Shown here: in pieces, positions 53,219 through 63,437 of the stretch
How positions within the stretch are numbered: the stretch's first letter is position 1
Layout: each line of letters starts with the position of its first letter
DNA from: Eubacterium aggregans
Lineage (GTDB): Bacteria > Bacillota > Clostridia > Eubacteriales > Eubacteriaceae
Reading direction: 5' to 3'
Length of the DNA: 64,000 nucleotides
NCBI RefSeq assembly: GCF_900107815.1
Contig: NZ_FNRK01000008.1
Coordinates: 62,001-126,000 of the forward strand
Position numbers and translations under genes: made by a program
Notes under the pieces: model-generated
Told to the model about the DNA's origin: nothing
Databases searched by the model: none
The model's input: only the letters and a program-made list of their open reading frames with translations

Positions 53219-53871
53219 ATACCACCACCGGGGTGACCATCGGCAGTGCCCTCATCTGTACGGCGGCGGCGGTGATCCTGGGTTTTCTCATCGCCCTGGT
53301 CCACATGAAGACAGGGAGCTATACCCGCAGCTTCGTGCTGACCCTGGCGGTAATGCCGGTACTGGTCCAGATGGTTATTATGATGGCCAGTGGTAACCTG
53401 GGAACTTCTGTCGCGGTACTGGGGACCTTTAGCCTGGTGCGTTTCCGGTCCGTGCCCGGCAGTGCCCGGGAGATTGCCAGTATATTCTACGCCATGGCCG
53501 TGGGCCTGGCCATGGGCATGGGCCAGGTTTTCTTTGGGGTGATTATGGCCATTATTGTGGGGGTCTTTATTATCCTCCTCAATTTGATTCCCCCGGCAAA
53601 GAGCCGAAGCCTGGAGAAGCGCCTGACCATCCTCATCCCGGAGAACCTGGATTATACCGATATCTTTGACGATGTGTTTCAGAAGTATCTTAAAAAAGCA
53701 GAGCTTCAGTCTGTGAAAACCACCAATCTGGGGAGTATGTACGAGCTGGAATATGTGGTGATGCTTAAAAATACAGCGATTGAAAAGGAAATGATCGATG
53801 CCATCCGCTGTCGAAATGGTAATCTGACGGTGATCTGCGGGCGGGGACAGACCATTTCCACCACCCTGTAG
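53200..53871 (+). CDS. DUF4956 membrane protein
   Basis: 223 residues with about four membrane helices in the first 130 residues, the conserved loop GTFSLVRFRSVPGSAREIASIFYA (in two pieces, residues 75-98), and a soluble C-terminal domain of about 90 residues. It is the usual companion of VTC-domain proteins and shares a 19-base overlap with the upstream gene, so the two form one unit. The function is unknown. Confidence 0.9.
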   Translation: MFTSIINTTTGVTIGSALICTAAAVILGFLIALVHMKTGSYTRSFVLTLAVMPVLVQMVIMMASGNLGTSVAVLGTFSLVRFRSVPGSAREIASIFYAMAVGLAMGMGQVFFGVIMAIIVGVFIILLNLIPPAKSRSLEKRLTILIPENLDYTDIFDDVFQKYLKKAELQSVKTTNLGSMYELEYVVMLKNTAIEKEMIDAIRCRNGNLTVICGRGQTISTTL

Positions 53872-53883
53872 GAGAGGAATATC

Positions 53884-55749
53884 ATGAGTATGAATAAAAA
53901 GTACAGCTTCTTCCTCAGTATCGGACTGTTTCTAACCGTGGCCCTAATCCTTTTATTTGCCGGATGCGCCAAGAAAACGGCAGAAACGACCAACTCAAGC
54001 ATCGCTGGGGATAACGCCTATACGGATTGGCGAAGTGGCGCCTATACCACCATTACCTTAGGGAGTAGTACGGCCACGGTAGAGGGAGAGGGGGCCGCCG
54101 TCAGCGGCGGTGTGGTCACCATCAGCAGTGCCGGGACCTATGTGGTCTCCGGCAGCATCAGCGATGGCAGCCTGGTGGTGGATTCCAGCACCGATGGCAC
54201 CGTACGGGTGGTCTTAAACGGGGCCACCATCACCAGTGCAAACAGTGCCCCCATTTATGTGAAGAATGCCGGAAAAGCCATGATTTCACTGGAGCCTGGT
54301 ACCACTAACACCCTGACGGACGGCAATACCTACACCTATACGGATACCGCTAATCAGGAACCGGATGCCACCATTTTCTCCAAGGACAATTTGGTCTTTA
54401 ACGGTACGGGGTCCCTGAAAGTTATCGGAAACGCTGGAGATGCCATTAAGGGAAAGGATGATCTCCTCATTGTAGAGGGGACCTTCGACATTACCGCCGC
54501 AGACGATGGTATCATCGGGAAGGATCTCACCCAGATAGAGGGCGTCACCTTGACCATCAATGCTGGCGGGGATGGCATTAAGGCCACCAACGACACGGAC
54601 ACCACCAAGGGGGCCGTCACCTTAAATGGGGGGACCTATACCATTACGGCAGGGGCTGATGGCGTCCAGGCTGTCACGGACCTGACCGTGGGCGGCGGAA
54701 CCTATACCATCATCACCGGGGGCGGCAGTGCCAATGCCCTGACGAAGACCGATACCCAAATGCGCCCCGGGGCCTCCCAGTCCACATCAGATACCGATTC
54801 CTCGGATACCGGGAGCTATAAAGGCCTGAAATCGACGGGCCAGATTATGGTGAATGGCGGGACCTTTAAGCTGGACACCAAGGACGATGCCCTCCATGCC
54901 AATAACACCATTACCATTAATAGTGGGGAGATTACCGCCGCTTCCGGAGATGATGGCATCCACGCCGATACCACCCTCACCATTAATGACGGCACCATCA
55001 ATATTACCAAATCCTACGAGGGTCTGGAAAGTGCCGATGTGACCATCGCCGGCGGGATCATTAGTGTGGTGGCCAGCGATGACGGTATCAATGTGGCTGG
55101 GGGAGATGGCAGCAGTACTTCAGAGGAACGGCCAGGGGCCGGGAATTTCAACGAAACCGGGGGCAGTAATCAACTGACCATCACCGGGGGGACCACCACC
55201 GTCAATGCCGGTGGAGATGGCCTGGATGCCAATGGCTCCATTGCCATCAGCGGCGGCATTACCCTGGTGGATGGCCCCGCGGACAGCGGAAACGGCGCCC
55301 TGGATTATGACGGGACTTGTGAAGTTACCGGGGGCGTGCTCATTACTGCCGGAAGCTCCGGTATGGCCCAATTCCCATCGGAGGGTTCCACTGTAAGGAC
55401 TGTTGCCATGACCTTTAGCAGCACCCAGGCAGCAGGGACCTTGGTCAATATCAGCGATGCCTCGGGGAAAAGCATTGTGAGCTATACCCCTGGTAAGGCC
55501 TTTAGTACCATTAGCATTAGCGTGCCGGACCTGGCCACAGGGGGCAGTTATATCCTGTCCACCGGAGGGCGTGATACTGGCAGCGTCACCAGTACCCTGG
55601 TTCAGGGGGGCAGCTATTCCGGTGGCACTGCCGTGGTGTCCTTTACCTTAAACAGCACCCTCACCGGCCTTAATGAATCCGGTGCCACCACCATTACGAA
55701 TGGTATGGGCGGCCAGGGCCCCGGACAGGGCGGCCCCGGCAGGCGATAA
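53884..55749 (+). CDS. Lipoprotein with beta-helix carbohydrate-binding domain (Cthe_2159-like)
   Basis: 621 residues. Lipoprotein signal with lipobox LFAGC near residues 24-28. The rest is a beta-helix rich in Gly/Asp/Thr with recurring DDGI/DDAL/GDGI turns, like the Cthe_2159 family of calcium-dependent acidic polysaccharide binders. The last ten residues are Gly/Pro/Gln-rich (GGQGPGQGGPGRR). Third gene of the VTC-DUF4956 operon, 12 bases after the previous stop. Probably exposed on the surface; its link to the polymerase-like proteins may be to export, anchoring or sensing of a polyanion. Confidence 0.85.
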   Translation: MSMNKKYSFFLSIGLFLTVALILLFAGCAKKTAETTNSSIAGDNAYTDWRSGAYTTITLGSSTATVEGEGAAVSGGVVTISSAGTYVVSGSISDGSLVVDSSTDGTVRVVLNGATITSANSAPIYVKNAGKAMISLEPGTTNTLTDGNTYTYTDTANQEPDATIFSKDNLVFNGTGSLKVIGNAGDAIKGKDDLLIVEGTFDITAADDGIIGKDLTQIEGVTLTINAGGDGIKATNDTDTTKGAVTLNGGTYTITAGADGVQAVTDLTVGGGTYTIITGGGSANALTKTDTQMRPGASQSTSDTDSSDTGSYKGLKSTGQIMVNGGTFKLDTKDDALHANNTITINSGEITAASGDDGIHADTTLTINDGTINITKSYEGLESADVTIAGGIISVVASDDGINVAGGDGSSTSEERPGAGNFNETGGSNQLTITGGTTTVNAGGDGLDANGSIAISGGITLVDGPADSGNGALDYDGTCEVTGGVLITAGSSGMAQFPSEGSTVRTVAMTFSSTQAAGTLVNISDASGKSIVSYTPGKAFSTISISVPDLATGGSYILSTGGRDTGSVTSTLVQGGSYSGGTAVVSFTLNSTLTGLNESGATTITNGMGGQGPGQGGPGRR

Positions 55750-55758
55750 AACACTTGT

Positions 55759-57624
55759 TTAGCTGGACTGAAGGGTTCTGTCATAAAAGACATACGTGGC
55801 TTTTCCCTCATGCTTTGCCTCATAGAGGGCAATATCCGCAGCTTTATACAGCTGTGAAAAATGGGTGCCATCCGTGGGGTAAAGGGCGATGCCAAGGCTG
55901 CAGGAGACCTGCTCAGTGCCAGAAGCGTTGGATGGAAGGGCTGCGATACGGGTACAGATTTTCTCCGCAATGGGAAGAAAGTCTTCACAGGAACGGATAT
56001 CCTTGACAAGGGCGATGAATTCATCGCCCCCCAGGCGTCCGGTGATATCCGAGGACCGTAAACAGTCCATGAGGGTAGCGGCCACAGATTGGAGAACGAT
56101 ATCTCCGCGATCATGGCCGTAGGTGTCATTGATGTGTTTAAAGTCATCTAAATCCAGGAGCATAAGGGCATGGTATTGTGTATCGCTGGATTGTTCAAAA
56201 ACATCCGATACCATGCGCAGGAAGCCCTGGCGGTTAAAGGCCTGGGTCAGACCATCCTTATAAGCCTTGGAATTCAGATCTAAAAGTTCCCGCTTTTCCT
56301 TGTCAATATTGTTCATCCGCCCAATAATACGTTGGGGAACATTATGGTCGTCAGAAAGCGTAATGAATTCAAAGTCCATCCAGGTGGGGGTTCCCTCATG
56401 GTCCAATAATCGGAAGGAAGTATTGTAGTGGGGGGTGCCCAGCTTCATGTTGCGACCGATATTTAAAAAAGCATCCATGTCATCAGACGCAACAATGGCT
56501 TGAGGGGTGGAGAAGAAATCAATGGTCGTGGCCTCGGGGGAGCGATGGAATACCGTTTCAAATTGATCGTTAAAGCGGAAGGCACCCGTCTTGGGATCTG
56601 CTTCAAAAAGAATGGTTTCGGAGAGATTGCTAATAAGGCGGTATTGTTCTTCCTTCATCGCCAGCTTTGTCCGATCGGCTTCAAGCTCCCGACGTGTCTG
56701 AATTTCTCGATGTAGAAAAAAAAGCACAAGAAGCGTTGCTGCAACGGTGATGACACCCAAGAGAATATAAAGGAGTGGCTGGAAAGAAAAGGCAGCAGTC
56801 GCCAAATCTTCTTTAGGGATGAGGGTAAAGAAAACCCAGTTGTTAATGGTCATGGGGACATAAGAAAGATAAGCGGAAGAGCCATTGTACTTACAATCCA
56901 GGGTATTGCCCACGCGGGCAGCCATATCCGCCGTCAATTGTGCCTGATTATCCTCGGTGAGGGTGATGTCTGACATGGCGGTGAGCTGATAATGGGTCTC
57001 GGTGCTGAGGTTTGTCACCAAGGCAAGATCTTGGGTACAGATAAAAGCAGTTCCATCTACATTTTGACCAGAAATATTGAAGGCCTGTCCAAAAGCATCC
57101 ATGGAAAAGCTGGCAAAGAGGACGATGGAGCCGATGGCATCACTTTGTACAGGAACGGAAATAATAATCCGAGGCTCTTGGGAAATACGAGAATTGGAAA
57201 TCAGCTCAATGGCCTCTTTTCCGGAAATGCTTTGTTTGAAATAGGTACGATCTGCGATATTGGCGGTATTACTCCGGGCTAATAAGGCATCCCCCGAGGC
57301 ATCGGCAAAACCGACTGAAGTAAAATCTCCGGTATCCCGGATAGAGGCCATCATACCCTTTAAGGTATCTTCGTCATCTAAAGCGTCAGGGTTGTGGCGA
57401 AGGTAGTCTGACAGGGAGCGAAGCATATAATAGCGGCCGCTGAGTCGGGCTTCTACAATGGAAAGACTCTGATAGGATTCCTTGCTCAAATCTGCTTTGA
57501 TGGCAGTTTCGATACTGGTCGTTGTACGATTAATCAGAACGATTTGTGTGGCGAGAATGAATAAAATGAAGAGTGCGGAGATAAATTTTGCAGTGTAGTT
57601 TTTATAAAATCGATTGAAGGCCAT
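55759..57624 (-). CDS. Membrane diguanylate cyclase with dCache and PAS domains
   Basis: 621 residues. Membrane helix at about 13-33, extracellular double-Cache sensor (about 40-275, with RSNTANIADRTYFKQS), second helix near 280-302, PAS domain (about 330-450), and GGDEF domain (about 455-621). The active site is intact (GRLGGDEFIAL) and an RxxD inhibitory site (RSSD) lies five residues upstream. It makes c-di-GMP in response to an external signal. c-di-GMP often controls type IV pili, but no direct link is shown. No EAL domain. It overlaps nothing; the stop is convergent with the lipoprotein gene. Confidence 0.94.
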   Translation of the reverse strand: MAFNRFYKNYTAKFISALFILFILATQIVLINRTTTSIETAIKADLSKESYQSLSIVEARLSGRYYMLRSLSDYLRHNPDALDDEDTLKGMMASIRDTGDFTSVGFADASGDALLARSNTANIADRTYFKQSISGKEAIELISNSRISQEPRIIISVPVQSDAIGSIVLFASFSMDAFGQAFNISGQNVDGTAFICTQDLALVTNLSTETHYQLTAMSDITLTEDNQAQLTADMAARVGNTLDCKYNGSSAYLSYVPMTINNWVFFTLIPKEDLATAAFSFQPLLYILLGVITVAATLLVLFFLHREIQTRRELEADRTKLAMKEEQYRLISNLSETILFEADPKTGAFRFNDQFETVFHRSPEATTIDFFSTPQAIVASDDMDAFLNIGRNMKLGTPHYNTSFRLLDHEGTPTWMDFEFITLSDDHNVPQRIIGRMNNIDKEKRELLDLNSKAYKDGLTQAFNRQGFLRMVSDVFEQSSDTQYHALMLLDLDDFKHINDTYGHDRGDIVLQSVAATLMDCLRSSDITGRLGGDEFIALVKDIRSCEDFLPIAEKICTRIAALPSNASGTEQVSCSLGIALYPTDGTHFSQLYKAADIALYEAKHEGKATYVFYDRTLQSS

Positions 57625-57680
57625 GATTAATAGACATCCTTTCCCCGAAGAGGCAGATCGGCACCTGGGGTTTTTATTTC

Positions 57681-57709
57681 ATTATAGACGCTTTTACGAA
57701 AGAATACAA
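57681..57709 (-). promoter_or_regulatory. Promoter of the diguanylate cyclase
   Basis: On the minus strand: TTGTAT (57709-57704), 17-base spacer, TATAAT (57686-57681). Confidence 0.6.
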
Positions 57710-57750
57710 TCGTAATATCCCCTGAATTCCTTTTGTTTCAATGGAATTCG

Positions 57751-57759
57751 TGGTACACT
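57751..57759 (+). promoter_or_regulatory. Extended -10 candidate of the ClC gene
   Basis: TGGTACACT with TG extension, about 32 bases before the ATG. -35 weak. Confidence 0.35.
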
Positions 57760-57790
57760 AAAGTCATCTTAGAGATAAAGGATGTTGATA

Positions 57791-59380
57791 ATGAAGAATC
57801 AATGGGATGTCAAAGGAATACTGGAAAAACGACAAAACCTGCGTTATATACTCGTGGGAGAAGCTGCGCTTGTTGGCCTGGCCGCTGGACTGGTGGCCGT
57901 AGCCTATCGCTTTGCCATGGCCTGGTCCTTTAACCTCCATGCTTACATCCTGGATGCTGCCGATGATCGAACTGGTCTCGTTTTTGCGTTTTTTGGATTT
58001 CTGTTGGTATTGGCCCTGGCGGTCTCGGTCCTCATGAAATGGGAGCCTTTCATCACAGGTTCCGGCATTCCCCAGGTAGAGGGGGAGCTCAAGGGGTACT
58101 TCGATATGCCCTGGTGGCGGGTTATTGTTGGAAAGCTGGCTGGCAGCCTCCTTTGTATTATCGGCGGCCTTTCCCTGGGGCGAGAGGGTCCTTCGGTACA
58201 GCTGGGGGCTATGAGTGGCAAAGGGTATTCCCGGGTCATGGGGCGGGGGAATATGGAGGAACGGTATCTTATTACCTGCGGTGCCAGCGCTGGGCTGGCC
58301 GCGGCCTTTAACTGCCCCTTGGCCGGGGTGATGTTCGCCCTGGAGGAGGTTCATAAAAGCTACTCCGTCATCATTCTTTTCTCTGCGATGACAGCGGCGG
58401 TTGTGGCGGATTTTGTTTCCAAACTTTTCTTTGGTATGTCCCCGGTTTTCCACATCCCGGTGACCCAGGCCCTCCCATTGAAAGATTATTGGATTCTCTT
58501 ACTCTTTGGCATCATCATCGGTCTGGCAGGAGCCTTTTTCAATAAAAGCATGGCCGTTACCGGAAAGATTTATGATCGCCTGACTTTTATCGCCCCACGG
58601 TTTCGCCCAATGATTCCATTTTTGGTCGCTGGTGCACTGGGATTCGTGCTGCCCCAGGTGTTGGGGGATGGTCATCTCATGCTGGATGCCCTGAGTGCCG
58701 GGGAAGTTGGTTTTCAGATGGTCTGCCTGCTCCTGGTGGTTAAATTTCTCTTCTCGATGATGAGCTTTGGTTCTGGTGCTCCGGGGGGGTCCCTGGCTCC
58801 GATGCTGGTTATTGGCGCTTATATTGGTGGATTCTGCGGGCAGCTGGCCGTTATAGGTCTGGGAATGGACCCCGGTCTCGTGAATAATTTTATCATTTTA
58901 GCCATGGCTGGCTTCTTCACCGCTGTGGTCCGGGCACCGCTGACCGCTATTGTGCTGGCCAGCGAACTCACCGGTTCCTTTAGCCATATGATTTCCCTGG
59001 CGTTGGTGGTCATTGCCGCAGAGATTACCATCCAGTTTATGGGATCAGAGCCCCTTTACGATGCCCTCCTTAAAAAGATATTGGCAAAGAATGCCCCGGA
59101 GGATATACAAGAAGAAGAGGGTTCCGACGAAAAAACCATTATTGTACGAACGGTGGGTAGCGGATCGGTTTTAGATGGCAGCGCCATTTCAGAAATCCTT
59201 TGGCCCGAAAGCTGTTTGGTGGTGGGGATCATCCGGGAGGACCACGAATTCATCCCCAATGGCAGCACCGTCGTGCAAGCCCGGGATCGCCTGACCCTTA
59301 TTGCGGATGCGGACCATTTCCGGGAGGTAAAGGGGGCGTTGATTCGGTTGTGTGAGGAGCGGTTAAATGCGGATGAATAA
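57791..59380 (+). CDS. ClC-family chloride channel/transporter with RCK_C domain
   Basis: 529 residues. ClC signature motifs are GSGIPQVEGEL, GREGPSVQLG with the gating Glu, and GSGAPGGSLAP. About residues 445-529 form an RCK/TrkA-C-like domain (TVGSGSVLDGSAISEI). Likely an H+/Cl- or F- type antiporter or channel. ATG at 57791 with AAAGGA upstream is preferred to ATG at 57782, which lies in the ribosome-binding site. It is the gene immediately before the rpoB leader. Confidence 0.93.
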   Translation: MKNQWDVKGILEKRQNLRYILVGEAALVGLAAGLVAVAYRFAMAWSFNLHAYILDAADDRTGLVFAFFGFLLVLALAVSVLMKWEPFITGSGIPQVEGELKGYFDMPWWRVIVGKLAGSLLCIIGGLSLGREGPSVQLGAMSGKGYSRVMGRGNMEERYLITCGASAGLAAAFNCPLAGVMFALEEVHKSYSVIILFSAMTAAVVADFVSKLFFGMSPVFHIPVTQALPLKDYWILLLFGIIIGLAGAFFNKSMAVTGKIYDRLTFIAPRFRPMIPFLVAGALGFVLPQVLGDGHLMLDALSAGEVGFQMVCLLLVVKFLFSMMSFGSGAPGGSLAPMLVIGAYIGGFCGQLAVIGLGMDPGLVNNFIILAMAGFFTAVVRAPLTAIVLASELTGSFSHMISLALVVIAAEITIQFMGSEPLYDALLKKILAKNAPEDIQEEEGSDEKTIIVRTVGSGSVLDGSAISEILWPESCLVVGIIREDHEFIPNGSTVVQARDRLTLIADADHFREVKGALIRLCEERLNADE

Positions 59381-59410
59381 AAGAAATTTGGTTAAGAAGA
59401 TGCTTTTTTC

Positions 59411-59439
59411 TTGACATTAGCAAAAAGATGTGTTTTAAT
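59411..59439 (+). promoter_or_regulatory. Strong distal promoter of the rpoB leader (P1)
   Basis: TTGACA (59411-59416), 17-base spacer, TTTAAT (59434-59439) with TG extension at 59431. It would start a leader of about 260 bases before rpoB. With the hairpin and P2 below, this accounts for the 328-base gap 59381-59708. Confidence 0.7.
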
Positions 59440-59496
59440 AATAAATTGCAATAGAAGAATTTCGTATGAAAAAGGCTGCAATGGCACGCGGACTCG

Positions 59497-59599
59497 CTGA
59501 TCAAAGGTGGGTTGAACGAGTAATGGGATGCGTGTTTCCGACTGATCAAAGGTTGGAAGTTCATTGGAACCTTTGTTTTTTCGCTGTCTGGAACCTTTG
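59497..59599 (+). promoter_or_regulatory. rpoB leader with repeated pairing elements and terminator hairpin
   Basis: Two near-identical elements CTGATCAAAGGT (59497 and 59542) and two copies of GGAACCTTTG (59566 and 59590) are mutually complementary, so several alternate stems are possible. The second and third form a terminator: CAAAGGTT (59547-59554) with AACCTTTG (59568-59575), followed by six T to 59581. The first and last copies could form competing stems. This looks like an attenuator or RNA switch for rpoBC. Confidence 0.55.
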
Positions 59600-59626
59600 C
59601 AGGTTTCCACTTCCTTAGGCTATAGT
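59597..59626 (+). promoter_or_regulatory. Proximal promoter of rpoB (P2)
   Basis: TTGCAG (59597-59602), 18-base spacer, TATAGT (59621-59626), downstream of the terminator hairpin, giving a 5' UTR near 77 bases. It may give constitutive transcription independent of the leader. Confidence 0.45.
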
Positions 59627-59708
59627 GTAGCACATTTCATGGTAAATGCAAGGAAAAAGACAGATTGTCACTTTGGCATATAAATTCATTTGGTAGGAGA
59701 AAAATTTT

Positions 59709-62700
59709 ATGGTAATGACTCATCCCGTGCAATACGGCTTGCGGACCAGACAGAGTTTTTCCAAAATCAAAGAGGTTTTGGAGATGCCCAATTTATTGGA
59801 AGTCCAGTTGGACTCCTATAAATGGTTCATCGAAAAGGGGCTTCAGGAAGTTTTTGACGATGTCCACGAGATTTCGGATTATACCGGAAATCTGGTGCTG
59901 CAGTTCGTCGATTATTCCATCGAGGGAGACCCCAAGTACACCATTGAAGAGTGTAAAGAACGTGATCAGACTTACTATGTCCCGCTGCGGGTAAGGGTTC
60001 GCCTGATTAATAAAGAAAAGAATGAGGTCAAGGAGCAGAAGGTCTATATGGCTGACCTGCATAAGATGACGGACACCGGGACCTTTATTGTCAATGGGGC
60101 GGAACGTGTTATCGTCAGCCAGTTGGTCCGTTCACCAGGTGCTTATTACACCCTGACCCGGGATAAGCTGGGGAAAAAACTGTATTCGGCCCAGGTCATC
60201 CCAAACCGTGGGGCATGGCTGGAGTATGAATCGGATTCCAACGATATCGTCTATGTGAAAATTGACCGGACCCGGAAGCTGCCCTTAACGGCACTGCTGC
60301 GGGCTTTTGGACTGGGCACCAACGAAGAGATTTTAGATGTCTTCGGGGAGGACTATCGTCTTCTGGAAACCATCCAGAAGGATATTGCCAACGATAATAA
60401 TTCCACAACCGATGGACTCCTTGAAATTTACAAGCGTCTGCGTCCCGGTGAGCCACCAACCGTGGAAAGTGCAGAATCCCTGCTGAATTCCATGTTCTTT
60501 GATGACCGCCGCTACGATTTGGCAAAGGTAGGACGTTATAAATATAATAAGAAGCTGGCCCTGGCCCGCCGCCTGACGGGTCAGGTGATTGCGGAGGATG
60601 TAATCAACCCTGAAACCGGTGAGGTTTTAGCCGAAGCAGGGCAGAAGATCGACCGGGAAACGGCCTGGGAAATCCAGAATGCCGGTATCAATGTGGTGGA
60701 TGTTTTGGTCAACCACAACGGCGAGGACAAACAGATTCGGATTATCGGAAATGGCTTTGTGGATATTCACAAGCAGGACATCCCCTTTGATATCAGTGAT
60801 CTGGACATCCATGAGCTGGTGTACAAAGAAGTGTTGGATGAAATTTTAGAATCTGACATGACCGATGAAGAAAAGCACAAGGCCATGAAGAAGCGGATGG
60901 ACGAGCTGCTGCCCAAGCATATCCTCCATGCCGATCTCTTTGCCACGGTGTCTTACTTCCTGGGTCTGGATTATGATATTGGCAGCATTGACGATATCGA
61001 CCACCTGGGGAACCGTCGTTTGAGAAGCGTGGGTGAACTGCTCCAGAACCAGTTCCGTATCGGCCTCTCTCGGATGGAACGGGTGGTTCGGGAACGGATG
61101 TCAGTTCAGGACGATGAAATCCTGACACCCCAGAGCCTCATTAACACCCGTCCGGTGAATGCGGCCTTGAAGGAGTTCTTTGGAAGCTCCCAGTTATCCC
61201 AGTTTATGGACCAGAATAACCCGCTGTCTGAGCTGACTCATAAGCGGCGTTTATCGGCCCTGGGGCCTGGTGGGCTCTCCCGTGAACGCGCCGGCTTTGA
61301 GGTTCGTGACGTTCACCATAGCCACTACGGCAGAATGTGTCCAATTGAAACCCCTGAAGGTCCGAATATCGGACTCATCGGTTCTTTGGCGACCTTTGCC
61401 CGGGTGAACGAATATGGGTTTATCGAAACCCCCTATCGTCAGGTGAAAAATGGGATCGTTACCGATGAATTCCATTATTTGGCTGCGGATGAAGAAGGCG
61501 AATTCGCCATTGCCCAGGCCAATGAACCCTTGGATGATAATGGTCATTTTGTGCATGAGCACATCACTGGCCGTGCGGGGATGACCCGTGAGTTCGTGAT
61601 GATGGCACCAGACGAAGTGGATTATATGGACGTTTCCCCGAAACAGGTGGTTTCGGTGGCGACCTCTCTGATTCCTTTCCTGGAAAACGATGATGCCAAC
61701 CGTGCCCTTATGGGAGCCAACATGCAGCGTCAGGCTGTGCCGCTGCTCATTCCAAAGGCCCCTGTGGTGGGGACCGGGATGGAACACAAGGCCGCTAAGG
61801 ACTCTGGTGTCTGCGCCATAGCAGAACACGCCGGGACCGTAGAATATGTTTCTGCAGACGAAATCCGAATTCGGGTGGATGCAGACGGCAGCCTGGAAAA
61901 ACACCACCTCCTCAAATTCAAACGCTCTAACCAAGGGAACTGCTTTAACCAGAAGCCCCTGGTGGATAAGGGGCAGCATGTGGATGCCGGGGAAATCATC
62001 GCCGATGGCCCAGCCACTGAAATGGGCGAGTTGGCCCTGGGGCGCAATGCCTTAATCGGCTTTATGACCTGGGAAGGGTACAACTACGAAGATGCGGTCC
62101 TTCTCAATGAAAACCTGGTGAAGGAAGACAAATACACCTCCATCCACATTGAGGAATTTGAATGTGAAGCCCGGGAAACCAAACTGGGACCCGAAGAAAT
62201 CACCCGGGATATCCCCAACGTCGGGGAGGATGCCCTGAAGAATCTGGATGAACGCGGCATTGTGTTTGTCGGGGCAGAAGTGAAGTCCGAGGATATTCTG
62301 GTAGGGAAAGTAACCCCCAAGGGGGAAACCGACCTGTCCGCAGAAGAAAAACTTCTCCGGGCCATCTTCGGCGAAAAGGCCCGGGAAATCCGGGATACCT
62401 CCCTGAAGGTTCCCCATGGGGAATCCGGGATCGTGGTGGATGTCAAGGTCTTCTCCCGTGCCAATAAGGACGAGGATTTAAAACCGGGTGTCAACACCAT
62501 GGTTCGGGTTTATATTGCCAAGAAGCGGAAAATCTCCGTTGGGGATAAAATGGCTGGCCGTCATGGGAACAAGGGGGTTATCTCCCGAATCCTTCCCCAG
62601 GAGGATATGCCCTTCTTACCCGATGGCACACCCCTGGATATCGTACTGAATCCCCTTGGGGTGCCCTCTCGTATGAACATCGGCCAGGTGCTGGAAGTTC

Positions 62701-63413
62701 ATCTTGGGATGGCCCTGAAGGAATTGGGCTGGCATATTGCCACACCCGTTTTTGACCCGGCCAATGAAGAGGATATCGAAGACCTCCTGGAAAAGGCAGA
62801 ACTGCCCCGGGATGGGAAGATTCAGCTGTACGATGGCCGGACGGGTGAGCCCTTTGACAACCGGGTTACCGTTGGCTATATGTACTACTTAAAACTCCAT
62901 CATCTGGTTGACGATAAGATGCATGCCCGTTCCACGGGACCGTATTCCCTGGTAACCCAGCAACCCTTGGGCGGGAAAGCCCAATTCGGCGGCCAGCGTT
63001 TCGGGGAAATGGAAGTGTGGGCCCTGGAAGCCTATGGCGCCGCTCATACCCTCCAGGAAATCCAGACCATCAAATCCGATGATGTGGTGGGCCGTGTGAA
63101 GGCTTACGAAGCCATTGTTAAGGGTGAAAATATTCCGAAGCCGGGGATTCCAGAGGCCTTTAAGGTCCTGATGAAGGAATTCCAGAGTTTAGGTCTGGAT
63201 GTCACCATCTACAACGACGAAGAAAAAATCGAAGTGCTGGATACGGATTATATCGATGAATCGGAAACCGTCCTTGAGGACCCGGTAACCGAGGATATTC
63301 TGGATGATGTCCAGGATGTGAAATTCTTTGACGAAGCCGAATACGACGAAGATGAAGATATGATCCAGATTATCGATGCTGAAGATATTGACAGTGAAGA
63401 TTCTCTGTTGTAG
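59709..63413 (+). CDS. rpoB: RNA polymerase beta subunit
   Basis: 1234 residues with all expected segments: [20 protein letters not shown] at the start, the rifampicin region with [23 protein letters not shown] (read in two pieces, about residues 490-512), and [15 protein letters not shown] near 945. The rifampicin-cluster residues look wild type by eye. The C-terminal 50 residues are an acidic extension (Asp/Glu-rich). GTAGGAGA ribosome-binding site. It is preceded by a ClC gene rather than rplL, so rpoBC is separated from the usual rplKAJL genes or their order has changed. Confidence 0.99.
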   Translation: MVMTHPVQYGLRTRQSFSKIKEVLEMPNLLEVQLDSYKWFIEKGLQEVFDDVHEISDYTGNLVLQFVDYSIEGDPKYTIEECKERDQTYYVPLRVRVRLINKEKNEVKEQKVYMADLHKMTDTGTFIVNGAERVIVSQLVRSPGAYYTLTRDKLGKKLYSAQVIPNRGAWLEYESDSNDIVYVKIDRTRKLPLTALLRAFGLGTNEEILDVFGEDYRLLETIQKDIANDNNSTTDGLLEIYKRLRPGEPPTVESAESLLNSMFFDDRRYDLAKVGRYKYNKKLALARRLTGQVIAEDVINPETGEVLAEAGQKIDRETAWEIQNAGINVVDVLVNHNGEDKQIRIIGNGFVDIHKQDIPFDISDLDIHELVYKEVLDEILESDMTDEEKHKAMKKRMDELLPKHILHADLFATVSYFLGLDYDIGSIDDIDHLGNRRLRSVGELLQNQFRIGLSRMERVVRERMSVQDDEILTPQSLINTRPVNAALKEFFGSSQLSQFMDQNNPLSELTHKRRLSALGPGGLSRERAGFEVRDVHHSHYGRMCPIETPEGPNIGLIGSLATFARVNEYGFIETPYRQVKNGIVTDEFHYLAADEEGEFAIAQANEPLDDNGHFVHEHITGRAGMTREFVMMAPDEVDYMDVSPKQVVSVATSLIPFLENDDANRALMGANMQRQAVPLLIPKAPVVGTGMEHKAAKDSGVCAIAEHAGTVEYVSADEIRIRVDADGSLEKHHLLKFKRSNQGNCFNQKPLVDKGQHVDAGEIIADGPATEMGELALGRNALIGFMTWEGYNYEDAVLLNENLVKEDKYTSIHIEEFECEARETKLGPEEITRDIPNVGEDALKNLDERGIVFVGAEVKSEDILVGKVTPKGETDLSAEEKLLRAIFGEKAREIRDTSLKVPHGESGIVVDVKVFSRANKDEDLKPGVNTMVRVYIAKKRKISVGDKMAGRHGNKGVISRILPQEDMPFLPDGTPLDIVLNPLGVPSRMNIGQVLEVHLGMALKELGWHIATPVFDPANEEDIEDLLEKAELPRDGKIQLYDGRTGEPFDNRVTVGYMYYLKLHHLVDDKMHARSTGPYSLVTQQPLGGKAQFGGQRFGEMEVWALEAYGAAHTLQEIQTIKSDDVVGRVKAYEAIVKGENIPKPGIPEAFKVLMKEFQSLGLDVTIYNDEEKIEVLDTDYIDESETVLEDPVTEDILDDVQDVKFFDEAEYDEDEDMIQIIDAEDIDSEDSLL

Positions 63414-63437
63414 GAACCGAAAGGAGCAATTCACTTA

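Noticed and set aside
59446-59600. T-box riboswitch in front of rpoB
   Set aside because: AAAGGTGGG superficially resembles the T-box core, but the AGGGTGGNACCGCG sequence and specifier structure are absent and rpoB is not a T-box target.
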